DNA of 60,000 nt. It comes from Strigamia acuminata (lineage: Eukaryota > Arthropoda > Chilopoda > Geophilomorpha > Linotaeniidae). This document shows positions 43,754 through 54,059 of the stretch, piece by piece. Both the position numbers and the translations under genes were made by a program. Numbering within the stretch: position 1 is the first letter of the stretch; each line of letters begins with the position of its first letter. A model generated the notes under the pieces. The model saw only the letters and a list, made by a program, of their open reading frames with translations. It was not told the DNA's origin and ran no database searches. The stretch lies in NCBI GenBank assembly GCA_949358305.1, contig OX442315.1, positions 8,336,427-8,396,426 of the forward strand. Reading direction: 5' to 3'.

Positions 43754-43847
43754 TTTTCAAATGAAGACAAAGAAAGGATAGAGAAGAAAGATAAGCAAGA
43801 TAAAAATGGCGGGTAAATTTTAAACTATCAAAATTTATACAATGACT

Positions 43848-43865
43848 ATCCCGGACGGGCCCCCA
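43848..43865 (-). promoter_or_regulatory. Primer binding site of element B (tRNA-Pro type)
   Basis: Minus-strand TGGGGGCCCGTCCGGGAT, two bases inside the 5' LTR. One base differs from the known tRNA-Pro site of murine leukaemia virus. Confidence 0.82.
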
Positions 43866-43867
43866 CG

Positions 43868-44851
43868 TGCTGCGATCCGGGTTATTATCGCACTTATTTC
43901 TAATAAATAAGCACGAAACCGCAGGTGAATGCTTAACAAGACTTATATCGCGGCCGAAACTTGTCTAGGGTTAAGTTTACGAAAATAGGAATAAAAAGAC
44001 AGTTTATTATGGTAATAAAAATCACACAATTATTTATTCGGTTTAAATTACAATATATATATTAATAATGATTATGAATATCACGATATGCAACAAGTCG
44101 CAAGAATAAAATGAGCGGGAAACAATGAAACAAAGGAAGGGCTTGCAACGACTGTTGCAAGCTACAAAGCGTCAGAAATGGCGCTTAAACAACGAGATGT
44201 TGTTGATCGAAGGCAAATGTCTTCGTTCTCGGCAAACTCACGAACGATGGTCGAAGACGATGGTTCTCGTGGGTTTCTTCTACGGCTCGTGCGACGGCTC
44301 GGCGGCGGTGGTTGACGGCTGTAGGCGTCTGGTCCAGGTACGATGGCGATGGTTGCCGTTCGCGCGGCAACGATGGCGATGGTTCACTTGGATCAGGAAA
44401 CTTCTTCTTCTCGATAGCTGGAATTAGCGACGGCTAATTCAAGCTGAATTGCTGGCTTTGTGCTTTGGATGACACAAAGATAGCAGATGAAACTGAGTTA
44501 CAACGGTCCTCTATCAATACGTATTGTCGGAGCAAATATCGCAGTGATGTTGAGGTTGTTGTTGTATTTTTCAGAGTCCCGATTTGAGCCAAGACGCGAG
44601 CCCAGCACGCTTCAATATTGCGCAGAAAACCTGCGCACTTAGCTCAAATGGGTGCAACTAGTGGTTATTACACCATATTGCACCATAACGGCTAATAACC
44701 GTTTTCACCCCGGACAACCTGGGGTGATATGTGCCTAGAGAGGATTTCTCCCCTCGGTCACATGATCTGACTTGGCGTGTGCCACAGTCAAATTAATTAG
44801 AAGATAATTAATTTAATCTTCTAAGTTGGTGAATATTTTGAGATCACCACA
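43868..44851 (-). repeat. 5' LTR of element B
   Basis: 984 bp, matching 18946-19929 with one difference seen. Flanked on the right by GAGT. Confidence 0.96.
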
Positions 44852-44855
44852 GAGT

Positions 44856-45931
44856 AAACACCTGATATGTATGTGGAATAAAATTCGTTTTATGCACATA
44901 AAATATGCACTAAAAATTCCATTTTATGCAATAAAAACAGAAAAATATGGACTAACAATTGATAGTTTCTTTATGCCATATACCCCTTTAATGTCGCAAA
45001 CGTTGATGGGTCGCTCGAGCAATCAGAGTCGAGTCGTCCAATACAACGGAATGTGTACTTTTTAATTAAATAATAACATTTATTATAGTTCCTTAAATCT
45101 CATTTTTTTATATGTATATTTTGGATATTTTTAATAAAATGTTTTATAGTTTGTTTAATTGTTATTGTTGCACTCTTATCTGCGAACAACTTACCATTAA
45201 ATAAGTTCTACGACCATAAATCAGTTGATTCTCTTAGGAAATAAGCAGAAAATAATAACATACAGTACTTGCTTATACTATTAATCTCAATCAACACTTG
45301 AAGTCTTCACAAAACTAATATCAGCCTTAATTACCTTTGCATCAACTAAAATGAAATTACAGCGTGCAAAAGTCATCTGTAACCAGATAAAATGATGTAC
45401 AGAACAACAATAACTCATTCATAATACTAAATAATTCAATTTAAAAGCTCATCAATTAATTATTATTTAAAAATAAATGTTTTATATTGTTTAGAATATT
45501 AGATCTTTCTTTATCTCACTGAAAATGATCCAAAAAGTAGTATTGTCTAAATAATACTAAAATGAGAATAAAAAATGAACCCATGGTGGTGGTAGCAAGG
45601 GAAAAGAGTGGTGACAAAGTCATTAGCACCTCTGGAAGTGCTTATGTCACCAGTCTTCTGGGAGTGATAGAAGATTCAGTAAAGGAGAAGAAAACTGTAT
45701 CTGTTGTGTAAACAACCACAAATCTCAAAGCACTGAGTTTATATAGCAGATAAAATACTACCGGCAGACAAAAAAAATTAAAGCCAAACTTCTTGTGATG
45801 ACGTTACACTTTTTTCTTACCAAGATGGCATTTTTTTCATTTCAAGATCAGTCGTGCGTGTTTCCAACAAACAAATGTAAATTTTGACACAGAACTACGC
45901 CTAAGAGGACAATCCTCGAAACGGAAATGGA
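44856..45931. other. Non-coding region with a repeat also present at 14.6 kb and a hairpin
   Basis: 44877-44932 matches the start of the 14.6-kb satellite (AAAATTCGTTTTATGC-CATAAAATATGCAC-AAAAATTCCATTTTATGC). At 45609-45652 TGGTGACA pairs with TGTCACCA around an inner AGCAC/GTGCT, a 44-nt hairpin. No gene seen. Confidence 0.6.
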
Positions 45932-46226
45932 AACAATAAAACCATAACAAATAACAATAAAACCACAACAAATAACAATAAAACCACAACAAATAACAAT
46001 AAAACCACAACAAATAACAATAAAACCACAACAAATAACAATAAAACCACAACAAATAACAATAAAACCACAACAAATAACAATAAAACCACAACAAATA
46101 ACAATAAAACCACTACAAATAACAATAAAACCCCAACAGATAACAATAAAACCACAACAAATAATAATAAAACCACAACAAATAACAATAAAACACACAA
46201 ATAAAAATAAAACCACAACAAACAAC
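45932..46226. repeat. 21-bp minisatellite, about 14 copies
   Basis: Unit AACAATAAAACCACAACAAAT, highly uniform. It yields long repeated minus-strand ORFs in three frames, none of which is a gene. Confidence 0.92.
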
Positions 46227-47468
46227 ACGTATGTTGCGGCACAGTTGCTGCTGTGCCCGTGTAACTTTTAAAGTAAACATCACCTTTAATACTCATACTG
46301 AAAAGATTGTATGCCTATTAACTTTATATGTTTTAATAGTAAGTAATTTGAGCAATTTATTTAACTAATAAAAATCAAAATGTTTTTTAATTAAATAAAA
46401 AACAAGAGCCATAATGTGTTGCAATCATGTAATAACAATAAAACCCAAACAAATTGAAAAAGGCATTTGAATTTTTAATCAAATCCTTTATTGAAATTTT
46501 GATATATATTGCTTTGCATCATAGCACCATAAACTGCTATCATGCAACTTCTTATTACACTCATATTTTTTTTTGGCTTTTCCTGTTTACTCACACACAC
46601 AAATTTAAAGTTGTAATCATCCTTGACAAATGTTGACATTTAAAAAAAAAAAAATTTTCAATTTCCAACTGTAATTACTATCTGCACCATGCCATTTCCA
46701 GACATATAGAAAACAATTATTTCCATAATGAAAAAGTTGGCATTGAAATGATATGAAATAGCAACTGTGCTCAGCATGAAACTTCACTTTAATTTCAATT
46801 TATTTATAACCCACAATTGCAAACTCAAAGACATCTTCCAGTCTCATTCTAGCGAGCAATCTAATTTCCCTTTCTCTACCTAATGAAGTTTAAATCAGCA
46901 ACAAATGAACAATCAAATTACAACTAGAAATTAAATTGCATTGTTTCTTCTTCTCAAAAATCCCTACACTATACCACACACACCCAAACAAAAGAAAAGC
47001 AGACCAATTTTTCACCATCAAAATGTGCCTCAAGAGAAGCACAAAGCAGGAAAACCACAAGAACAAATAAATAAATAACCAAACATAGCCCAGAATGGCA
47101 GCTCAGATTGATCAAAACTGAAACATTGTACTGTCAAACAGAGTAATATGTACATACAAAATTGAGCAGTCTTATTTTATTTAGATCAAAATGACAAAAT
47201 GCAAACCAAGAGGGAGAAATAAACAACGGCAGAATTGGGAAAAATGTGCTTCCACCCATAAGATTGCATTACAGGTAAAACAACCATTTGTTCTGGAGAA
47301 AGCAGAGAAAAGGAGTGCAAGTTTACACAGTCTCAAAAGAATTTATGGGGGGAGTTCCTTCTTGGTCTCACTGCTACAACATTACAAGGAAGACTCAGGG
47401 TTTTGGGTCAATATCACGACTGATACAATGACCATGCAGGGAATTAATTATCACTGTATTAATGCCAT
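46227..47468. other. Non-coding region
   Basis: AT-rich. The ORF at 47191-47538 has no recognised motif and runs into a MITE, so I do not call it. Confidence 0.5.
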
Positions 47469-47470
47469 TA

Positions 47471-47805
47471 CCGTAAAGCTTCTAATATTATTTTTCGGAC
47501 CCAATTTTAGCGTCTATTTGAGTCCAGGCAAGGTATAATTTTTAATTAATATTCACCGGTAAGCGAACAATTACCGATTTTTTTGCGAAAAATGGTGATT
47601 TTTTCCGCTAAAATTACTGATTTTCTGCAAAAATTTTATTCATGCCTCAAAAGCCCTAGCTAATTATTCAAATAAAAAATCAGCTATTTTTTGTACAAAT
47701 TATTGATTTTTTAAGCAAATCACTGATTTCTTTAAAAAAATTACCAATTTTATTTTCTGACTCCCAGCGGTTATTCGGACCCGGCACCGATTTGAAGCTT
47801 TACGA
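47471..47805. mobile_element. MITE with CCGTAAAGCTTC ends
   Basis: Inverted ends CCGTAAAGCTTCTAATA and TTTGAAGCTTTACGA, each with an internal GGACCC phrase, flanked by TA (47469-47470, 47806-47807). The centre repeats ATTACTGATTTT/ATTACCGATTTT-like phrases. No coding capacity. Confidence 0.6.
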
Positions 47806-48409
47806 TATTTAACATTTCCTTTCTCTTATTCTTAACATTTCCATGTTTTAATTTTAAATTATTTACCAATCGCTTCAATAGCTTTGTAGTTAATTTCCAA
47901 TCAATTTAAAAGAAAATATTTTTCTTTTACTTTTTTTTTCAATTAAATATTTTTTTTTTTTACAATACACAACAAAAGAAATGGCGTATGAAGGTTAGGA
48001 AGGTGAAGGTGGAGAATGGGACTTGACAATCGATTGAATGTGGCTGCAGGCGGCAAGGGAATCTTGAGTTTTCCACTAAGATGAACATCAACTTGCTGGA
48101 GCAGAGAGTTAGTCTTCCAAATGTATTTTCTAGCAGTTCAAATTGATTAAAAGTAAACTAAAAAGAACAAATGATGTGGTGTCTTTACAGCTGACAAGGC
48201 TCTATTAATTTTCATTACTAATTACAATGATGACAATATTGATGATACAATGGGAGCCAAAAGCAAAATTATTTCATTCAAAATTTTGTTGAGTTTTCCG
48301 AATACTTTTTACAAAATAAATAAATAAATAAATAAATATTTTTCTATTTTGTGTTTAAATAGTGCTGTTAATTGTCCCAATGCAAATGTGTGACAAAACA
48401 TGGCAAGAA

Positions 48410-48607
48410 TTGTCAAACTTTGAATTTTTATTTCTAGATGGCGCCACCAATCAAGCAAGCTTTGATTCAAGCAATTGACACCAGAAGACAGAAGTTGTCA
48501 AGACTGTTTCAAACACATTTTTTAACTCAACAATGATGCAACAACCATTGCAAGATGGCAAAGTTGAAAACTAAAAATTAATTCAGCTAATAGATAACAA
48601 CAACAGA
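48410..48607. repeat. Copy 1 of a roughly 195-bp duplicated block (truncated E-gene upstream region)
   Basis: Nearly identical to 52345-52540, which ends just before the E1 start codon. Here the E coding part is missing; a MITE starts 13 bp later. It starts with the CTCF-like CTAGATGGCGCCACC at 48434. Confidence 0.85.
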
Positions 48608-48619
48608 TATCAATCCTAC

Positions 48620-48822
48620 TACCGTATTATTCAAAACGGGCAATTTGAGCCGCGGCTCCAAATCGGGGGCGGCTCTTATTTCAAATAGTGGCCAATTTCA
48701 AGTTACGTTCATTGAACGTAACATAAGCCGCGGCTACTATTCGAGGGCGGCTCCTATTTCAAGTCGCCTCTCTTAGTCGCGGCTCTTATTCGAGGTTGAC
48801 TCTTATTCGGTAAAATACGGTA
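48620..48822. mobile_element. MITE with TACCGTATT ends
   Basis: Ends TACCGTATTATTC and GGTAAAATACGGTA are inverted. Inside, CGCGGCTCTTATTCGAGG-type units repeat and a 9-bp perfect hairpin GTTACGTTC/GAACGTAAC lies near the middle. Right-end remnants (ATAAAATACGGTA) occur near 54850 and 59140. Confidence 0.7.
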
Positions 48823-49038
48823 TGTGTCAACTCAAATGTAGACTGGTTAGTCAATAGTCATTCATATTCGATCAAGAGTCAAGTTTGTAAGGTAACTTAT
48901 TAGATGATAAACTGGCCACTGGGGGCGCAGAACACCCAAACGACGTTTGACGAACGTTTTACGTTTTCCTCAACTGGATATACAAGCAGTTTGGACGTGC
49001 TTGAATTATAATGAATTCGATCGCTGTTTGTAGTCAAT

Positions 49039-50241
49039 ATGCCGTACAGGAAATCAGTTTCAACTCTTCAAGAATTTTGTTTGCAGACGATAACCAACAA
49101 TTTCGACGCGATTTCGCACAAATTTTTGAAACAACCACTCACCCTTCGTGGTATGATATACGAACGCATGTGTCGGCAATTTTCGAAAATCGATCGATGT
49201 TTGCCGCCGGAATTATTCATTCATTCCGCAACCAAATCACTCAAGAAATTGAACATGTTCGATCTGCCCGCTGATCTTTTAATGGTCAGAATAGCCCGCC
49301 TTTGTGAAAACCTTGTCGATTTACACGTTGAAGAAATTCAAGCAATTTGTCCACAACTTGTAACCAAACTGTTGCCGCGTTTACCACTACTTCAACACTT
49401 GTCTTTGCACGTAAAGTGCACGGATCAACTCGTAGCGGCAATCGTTGACAATTGTCCGCTATTGACGCACCTTACTATTCTATCGTTCAGTTCAATTACG
49501 GATGCAGAATATCGTTTATTCGGCCGGTGCACGAAACTAACGTTTTTGGATATCTGCTTTCCCTCAATGACGGCCGAGCTGTGTCTATTCATTCTCGACG
49601 AATTGCCCCTTTTGAAGGTGTTTAAAAATCGCTGTTGGCGTGAGCTGTATCGTCTTCTAGAACAACGTTCAAGAACAACATTGCGCACGTATTTGTTGGA
49701 GGAAATGGAACACGTGATGATATTCATCACTCAGAACGACATCATGTTTTTGAATGCCAGTTTTCCGAATTTACGAAGTTTAAGAGTTTGGGCTAGTTTT
49801 GAAAATGTGAGATCCGTGTTGGCAATGCGCAGCATCAATGTCAACTTAACGCAACGATTAACCAGTCTAACTTTGGATTATGGCGACACGAACCCGGGGA
49901 TTGCTAATAGTCCTACTGAATTGCAATTGAAAATGCTTCTGCTGGAGTGTGAGAATTTAGAATATTTGTGTGTTTCATTTTGTGGGGCGTTTAGTGACGA
50001 TTTGGTTGTCGAGCTTGTCAAATTGAATCGTTTCAGGCATTTGAGAGCTTTGAATTTGTATCGTTGCGATAGGTTCGGTCTGACGTCGATCGTGAGCGTG
50101 TTAGAAATGCGAAATCCGTTGAAGGAGTTGATGCTCCTCGATTGTGGTCTTATTGACTCGTATGTTTGTGAAACAATTGAAAGTTATGTGAAAAAACGTA
50201 ACTTGGATTTGAAGGTTGTAGTCCTACAGAGTATAGTTTAG
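49039..50241 (+). CDS. Leucine-rich repeat protein with elongin BC-box motif (copy 1)
   Basis: Intronless, 400 codons. The start M-P-Y-R-K-S-V is shared with the neighbour at 50983, which fixes the ATG. Residues 9-18 (T-L-x3-C-x3-I) match the BC-box consensus [ST]-L-x3-C-x3-[AILV], followed by a hydrophobic helix with Q-P-x-x-L, like the box of Cul2/Cul5 substrate receptors such as the ZYG11/LRR-1 group. The rest is irregular LRRs (L-x-x-L-x-I/L ... C-x-x-L) of the F-box/LRR type. It is therefore a candidate substrate receptor of a cullin-RING ubiquitin ligase; this role is inferred from a short motif. It is part of a tandem pair with a third fragment between, so the family is probably expanded in this genome. 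Confidence 0.82.
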   Translation: MPYRKSVSTLQEFCLQTITNNFDAISHKFLKQPLTLRGMIYERMCRQFSKIDRCLPPELFIHSATKSLKKLNMFDLPADLLMVRIARLCENLVDLHVEEIQAICPQLVTKLLPRLPLLQHLSLHVKCTDQLVAAIVDNCPLLTHLTILSFSSITDAEYRLFGRCTKLTFLDICFPSMTAELCLFILDELPLLKVFKNRCWRELYRLLEQRSRTTLRTYLLEEMEHVMIFITQNDIMFLNASFPNLRSLRVWASFENVRSVLAMRSINVNLTQRLTSLTLDYGDTNPGIANSPTELQLKMLLLECENLEYLCVSFCGAFSDDLVVELVKLNRFRHLRALNLYRCDRFGLTSIVSVLEMRNPLKELMLLDCGLIDSYVCETIESYVKKRNLDLKVVVLQSIV

Positions 50242-50371
50242 ACCGATTCACAAATTTGCATACATGATATCGACCAATTCTTGTATCTAATTACGCCGGC
50301 GTGTATTCCAAATATTAAATGCAACTTTGCCTTTAGTAAAAAAGCTGGTTTTTTGTTTTTTAATTAAGAGC

Positions 50372-50541
50372 CCAGAAGAAGTCGACGCTAATTTAGTCTT
50401 TGAACTGGTTAAGTTGAACGCGCTTGCGAGTCTGAAGCATTTATCAATTGAAGTCTGGCCGTCAATTCGTCCGAGCTCGATCGTCGAGTTGTTGCAAGTG
50501 AGTCCAAGTCGTAACCTTGAATATGGACTATTTGGATTGTG
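50372..50541 (+). pseudogene. C-terminal LRR gene fragment
   Basis: About 55 codons resembling the last LRRs of both neighbours (D-A-N-L-V-F-E-L-V-K-L-N ... L-K-H-L-S-I-E). It lacks the N-terminal three quarters. AATAAA signals follow near 50572 and 50600. It looks like the remnant of a third tandem copy. Confidence 0.65.
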
Positions 50542-50982
50542 AAGAAGAAATAATCGGAAGTTTTGTTAAAAGGAATAAATGTTTGAGCGTGGAATATTGA
50601 AATAAATGCTGGCGTTTTATTTGTTTACTTTTCAATTCCATGATTTTATTTAAATCCTGTTTACTGCAAACACTGTCGTAATGTTGTATATATGGCAACG
50701 ATTATTCAGTCTAGTTGCACAGTAGCTCCATTTTAATTACTGTAAACACTACAAAAGTTATCTACTTCGTACAGTTGAGTAGTTCTCGGGGCTGTTTTCA
50801 TGTACTAGATGTGGATTGGTTAAGTTGTAAATCCACTTATTAGATGACAAAATGCCCACTAGGGGTGTTGAAAACTCAAATAACCAATGACAGTCGTTGG
50901 TAAATACGTTCGTCTTACGTTTATATCTGGATATGTCCAAATAGTTTGATCATTCGTTCAATCGTAAGTGCTTCTAGCGAAC

Positions 50983-52185
50983 ATGCCGTACAGGAAATCA
51001 GTTCCGAGTCTGGAAGGAATGTGTTTAAATACCGTAACCACCAATTTCGTTGCGTTGAAACACAAATTAGCGGATCAGCCATCCGAAATTATCGGAATGA
51101 TATACGAACGAATGATGAGTCGGAAATTTTGGATACCCCTTTTGTCTCCGGAAATCTTCATTCATTCCGGCACCAAATCACTACGGAGTGTCGAAAACTT
51201 TGGTCTGTCCATCGATGTCGTATTGGATAAAATAGGCGCCGTGTGTACAAACCTCTTAATCTTAGAGTTAAACTTAACTTCTTTTACAAATTCACATCCA
51301 CATCGAGATATACGTTTACAATCTGTAGCCAAAATGTTGGCAGATTTACCGCGGCTTCAGCATTTATCCATGTCCGTACACTGCACGGATCAATTCGTAG
51401 CCGCAATCGGTCAAAATTGTCCGCAATTGACCAAACTTTCTATTACTGATTTATCTAGAGTCGTAGATGCAGGATTTCGTCCATTAATCGGGTGCACAGA
51501 ACTGACGTTTTTAAATCTCTATCGTTCCCGCCTGTCAGTCGACGTGTGTTTGTTCCTTCTAGACGAACTGCCTCTTTTGAAAGAGTTTACAGTAAGGATC
51601 CCGTGGAGTGAGATAATTGTTGCTTTAAAACGACGATCAAACCCATTGCGCACCTACTTCTTGGAAAAAATGTACCACTGTTTCAATCAGGAAGACATCA
51701 TGTTTGTTAACACCACTTTTCCAAATTTACGTAAGTTATCTATTGGTAAAATGAACGTGAATTTTGACTCAGTAATGTGCAGCTACAACATAAACGTACT
51801 GCCACGACTAACCACTCTACGGCTGTATAACATTGGAGATGAAGTGAGTGACTTGCAAATGAAAACGCTTCTGCAGCAGTGTGAGAATTTAGAAGTTTTA
51901 ATTGTTGTAGATTGTGCTGTTCTTACTGACAATTTGATTCTGTATCTTGCCGAATCGAATGGCTTTAAACATCTAAAGGTTTTGAAGTTAATTAGTTGTG
52001 ATTCGGTTAGTTTAGTTTCGATCATGGAATTGGTGGAAATGCGAAGTCCGTTGAAGAAGTTGATGTGGAAACAGTGCGCTAATATACGAGATTCCGATTG
52101 TGATTCAATCAAAAGTTATGCGAAAAATCACAACTTGGATTTGAAGGTTGGTTTAATTTCGAACCCGCAATTTATTTTCGACTAA
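50983..52185 (+). CDS. Leucine-rich repeat protein with elongin BC-box motif (copy 2)
   Basis: Intronless, about 400 codons from the M-P-Y-R-K-S-V start (an in-frame upstream start at 50968 is not conserved). BC-box at residues 9-18 (S-L-x3-C-x3-V), in the same place as in copy 1. LRR region collinear with copy 1, including C-T-D-Q-[LF]-V-A-A-I, L-D-E-L-P-L-L-K and the C-terminal N-x-D-L-K-V. The upstream 150 bp also resemble those of copy 1, so the duplication includes the promoter. AATAAA at about 52253. Probable role as for copy 1. Confidence 0.82.
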   Translation: MPYRKSVPSLEGMCLNTVTTNFVALKHKLADQPSEIIGMIYERMMSRKFWIPLLSPEIFIHSGTKSLRSVENFGLSIDVVLDKIGAVCTNLLILELNLTSFTNSHPHRDIRLQSVAKMLADLPRLQHLSMSVHCTDQFVAAIGQNCPQLTKLSITDLSRVVDAGFRPLIGCTELTFLNLYRSRLSVDVCLFLLDELPLLKEFTVRIPWSEIIVALKRRSNPLRTYFLEKMYHCFNQEDIMFVNTTFPNLRKLSIGKMNVNFDSVMCSYNINVLPRLTTLRLYNIGDEVSDLQMKTLLQQCENLEVLIVVDCAVLTDNLILYLAESNGFKHLKVLKLISCDSVSLVSIMELVEMRSPLKKLMWKQCANIRDSDCDSIKSYAKNHNLDLKVGLISNPQFIFD

Positions 52186-52344
52186 CACAATTTTGCAAAT
52201 CCACCAATTTTTGTTTCCATTTCTCTATTTTTCAAACATCTTTTTTATAGACAATAAACTTAAATATTTTAAGAAAAGCTACTTTTTTCCACATTTTTTC
52301 TGTCTTCTGCGCCATATGCAAACATATGTCTAAAAATCGCAAGA

Positions 52345-52540
52345 GGTGTCAAACTTTGCATTTTTATTCCTAGATGGCGCCACCCATCAAGCAAGCTTTG
52401 ATTCAAGCAATTGACACCAGAGGACAGAAGTTGTCAAGACTGTTTCAAACACATTTTTCAACTCAACAATGATTCAACAATCATTGCAAGATGGCAAAGT
52501 TGAAAACTAAAAATTAATTCAGCTAATAACAACAACAGAT
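52345..52540. repeat. Copy 2 of the duplicated block, upstream of E1
   Basis: About 95% identical by eye to 48410-48607, including the CTCF-like TAGATGGCGCCACC at 52371 and the motif TTTGATTCAAGCAATTGACACCAG. It holds the presumed E1 promoter and 5' UTR. A shorter diverged version precedes E2 (about 55385-55510). Confidence 0.85.
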
Positions 52541-52561
52541 ATCAACTGAATAAATTCTACT

Positions 52562-53920
52562 ATGTTTCAACTCAACTCCTTTTGCTTTCGCTTCTCCTTA
52601 CGTTGCGGAGCTCTAACAATTGCAATTATTTCCGCAGTAAGTACCTTTACCAAACACTTAATTCAACACGCTACAATCGTGATTACTTTCATGTCCAAAG
52701 CTGGGTGCAATCAATACAGCTTTCATCATTTCAGGTAATGTTTTTCCAAACTAGCAAAACTTCGATGTCTTATTTAATATTTATTTCAGGTCTTTTTTTA
52801 TCCAGTGACCCAACTCCTTCGGTAGAAAGAAAAGCATTTCATGTCATAATTCTCATTCTACAGATAGTTTCTGTTGTTGGTTTGATCTACGCTGTATTAC
52901 GGGTATTGCAAAAAAAGAGCACGAGAATGTTATATTTTTCAATCAAATCTTATTGATTAATATTATAAAGTGTAATTACAGTAGCATTATCTGTTTTAGG
53001 GATCAAATATTGGTTGTTTGGTCTGGTTAGTTGCACAAGTTTTAAGTACTATTTGTGGGTTGCTGGTAATTTTCTGTGGCCTTGGTGCTGACACACCCAG
53101 TAAAGATGCGATAGACGAAATATTAGTAAGTGAAGTACTAATAACACCGACATTTCACGGTCCCAGACTGTACAGAGTATAGCGTCTAGGGACGACACAA
53201 CACAACGTTGTGTTTGGAATTATTATCTAGTGTAGAAAATCAACAATTGATGGCGTTAGTAATATTAGTGTAGTTTTTGTTTTTTGTAGTCACGTGGTGA
53301 CGCTCATCTATATTTGGCGTGGTCACTCTTTAGTTTCGTTCTTTGTTGTTCGCATCTCATGTGTCCAGTGATGTATTAATTTCAATCCAGAAGTAAATCG
53401 TGTTTGTTTTTCGTTCAATATAACACGTTGCTTCATATAGAAAGTATAATTGTTTTATTTTATTTTATTTTGCGTCGCTTACTTCAATTTGGAATTGAAG
53501 CAGGAATTGGCGTTAACGTCAAGACCTTTTGGACGCAAGCAGCTTGCGTTGCGTCAGTTTTCTTGCGTTGTGTCTAGTGTGAACACAAGTGTAAACCTAG
53601 CTTTACTCATTTTCAATATCATGACTCTCAATAATTTAATTTTTATTGTTTTACAGGGAATAAATAGTGGTATGTATCATATTATCACATTCGTTATTTC
53701 TGCAGTTCTCACGGTAATAATTCTACATTTTAAAACTGAATAAAGGCCATCACATTTTTTGTATTAATTAAATGAATCATTCTTCCAGATTTACTGGTGG
53801 CTGGTTGTGTACAGTTATTTTAAACAACTGACAACGCCAAGAAATACGGAAAGACCGTTTCTATCAAGGACTGAGACACCAAACACAAGCACTCGGCCAA
53901 CAAGCAGCACACTGGATTGA
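52562..53920 (+). CDS. Four-transmembrane protein E1, six exons
   Basis: Exons 52562-52636, 52701-52734, 52790-52902, 53000-53125, 53657-53713, 53789-53920. All junctions are GT-AG with matching phases, and E2 repeats the same exon sizes (34, 113 and 57 nt) and phases. The protein is 178 residues. Exons 1-2 give TM1 (C-G-A-L-T-I-A-I-I-S...), exon 3 gives a short loop S-S-D-P-T-P and TM2, exon 4 gives TM3, and exons 5-6 give TM4 ending W-W-L-V-V-Y-S-Y-F, then an S/T/P-rich tail. This resembles small tetraspan families common in arthropods that have an L-R-x-G motif in TM1 and V-x-Y-S-Y after TM4. I cannot name it or assign a function. Intron 4 contains a Copia solo LTR. Exon 2 is only 34 nt. 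Confidence 0.8.
53211..53425 (+). repeat. Solo LTR, Copia-type, in E1 intron 4
   Basis: 215 bp, TGTTTGGAATTATTATC...AATATAACA, flanked by a perfect 5-bp duplication CGTTG (53206-53210, 53426-53430). The 5-bp duplication, short length and TGTT-GGAAT start are typical of Ty1/copia. Confidence 0.75.
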
Positions 53921-54059
53921 CACAATCACATGGTTGAGTTAAACAGACAATTAGCCGTTTGCAAATACTAAAAATAGCGGAGGTCTTCTGACCATTCGTG
54001 GACGTTGGATCGAAGCAAGCACAACATTCTGGGACGGAGCTTTGACGAGCATCAAAGAT

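Larger units (their letters stand above)
18946..44851 (-). mobile_element. Element B: Ty3/gypsy-like retrotransposon interrupted by element C
   Basis: Flanked by the 4-bp duplication GAGT (18942-18945 and 44852-44855). Read on the minus strand it has: 5' LTR, tRNA-Pro-type primer site, gag (split), -1 frameshift signal, pol, hairpin-rich spacer, spliced ORF3, polypurine tract and 3' LTR. Without element C and one copy of its target duplication, B is about 12.4 kb. The two 984-bp LTRs look identical except for one base seen by eye (G at about 19170 versus A at about 44092). All frames are open apart from the gag interruption. Confidence 0.95.

Noticed and set aside
45837-46296. Long minus-strand hydrophobic ORFs over the 46-kb minisatellite
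   Set aside because: The 21-bp period gives open frames in all three phases; the apparent membrane helices are repeat artefacts.
47191-47538. 115-codon ORF
   Set aside because: No motif, and its 3' part runs into the MITE at 47471, so it is unlikely to be a conserved gene.
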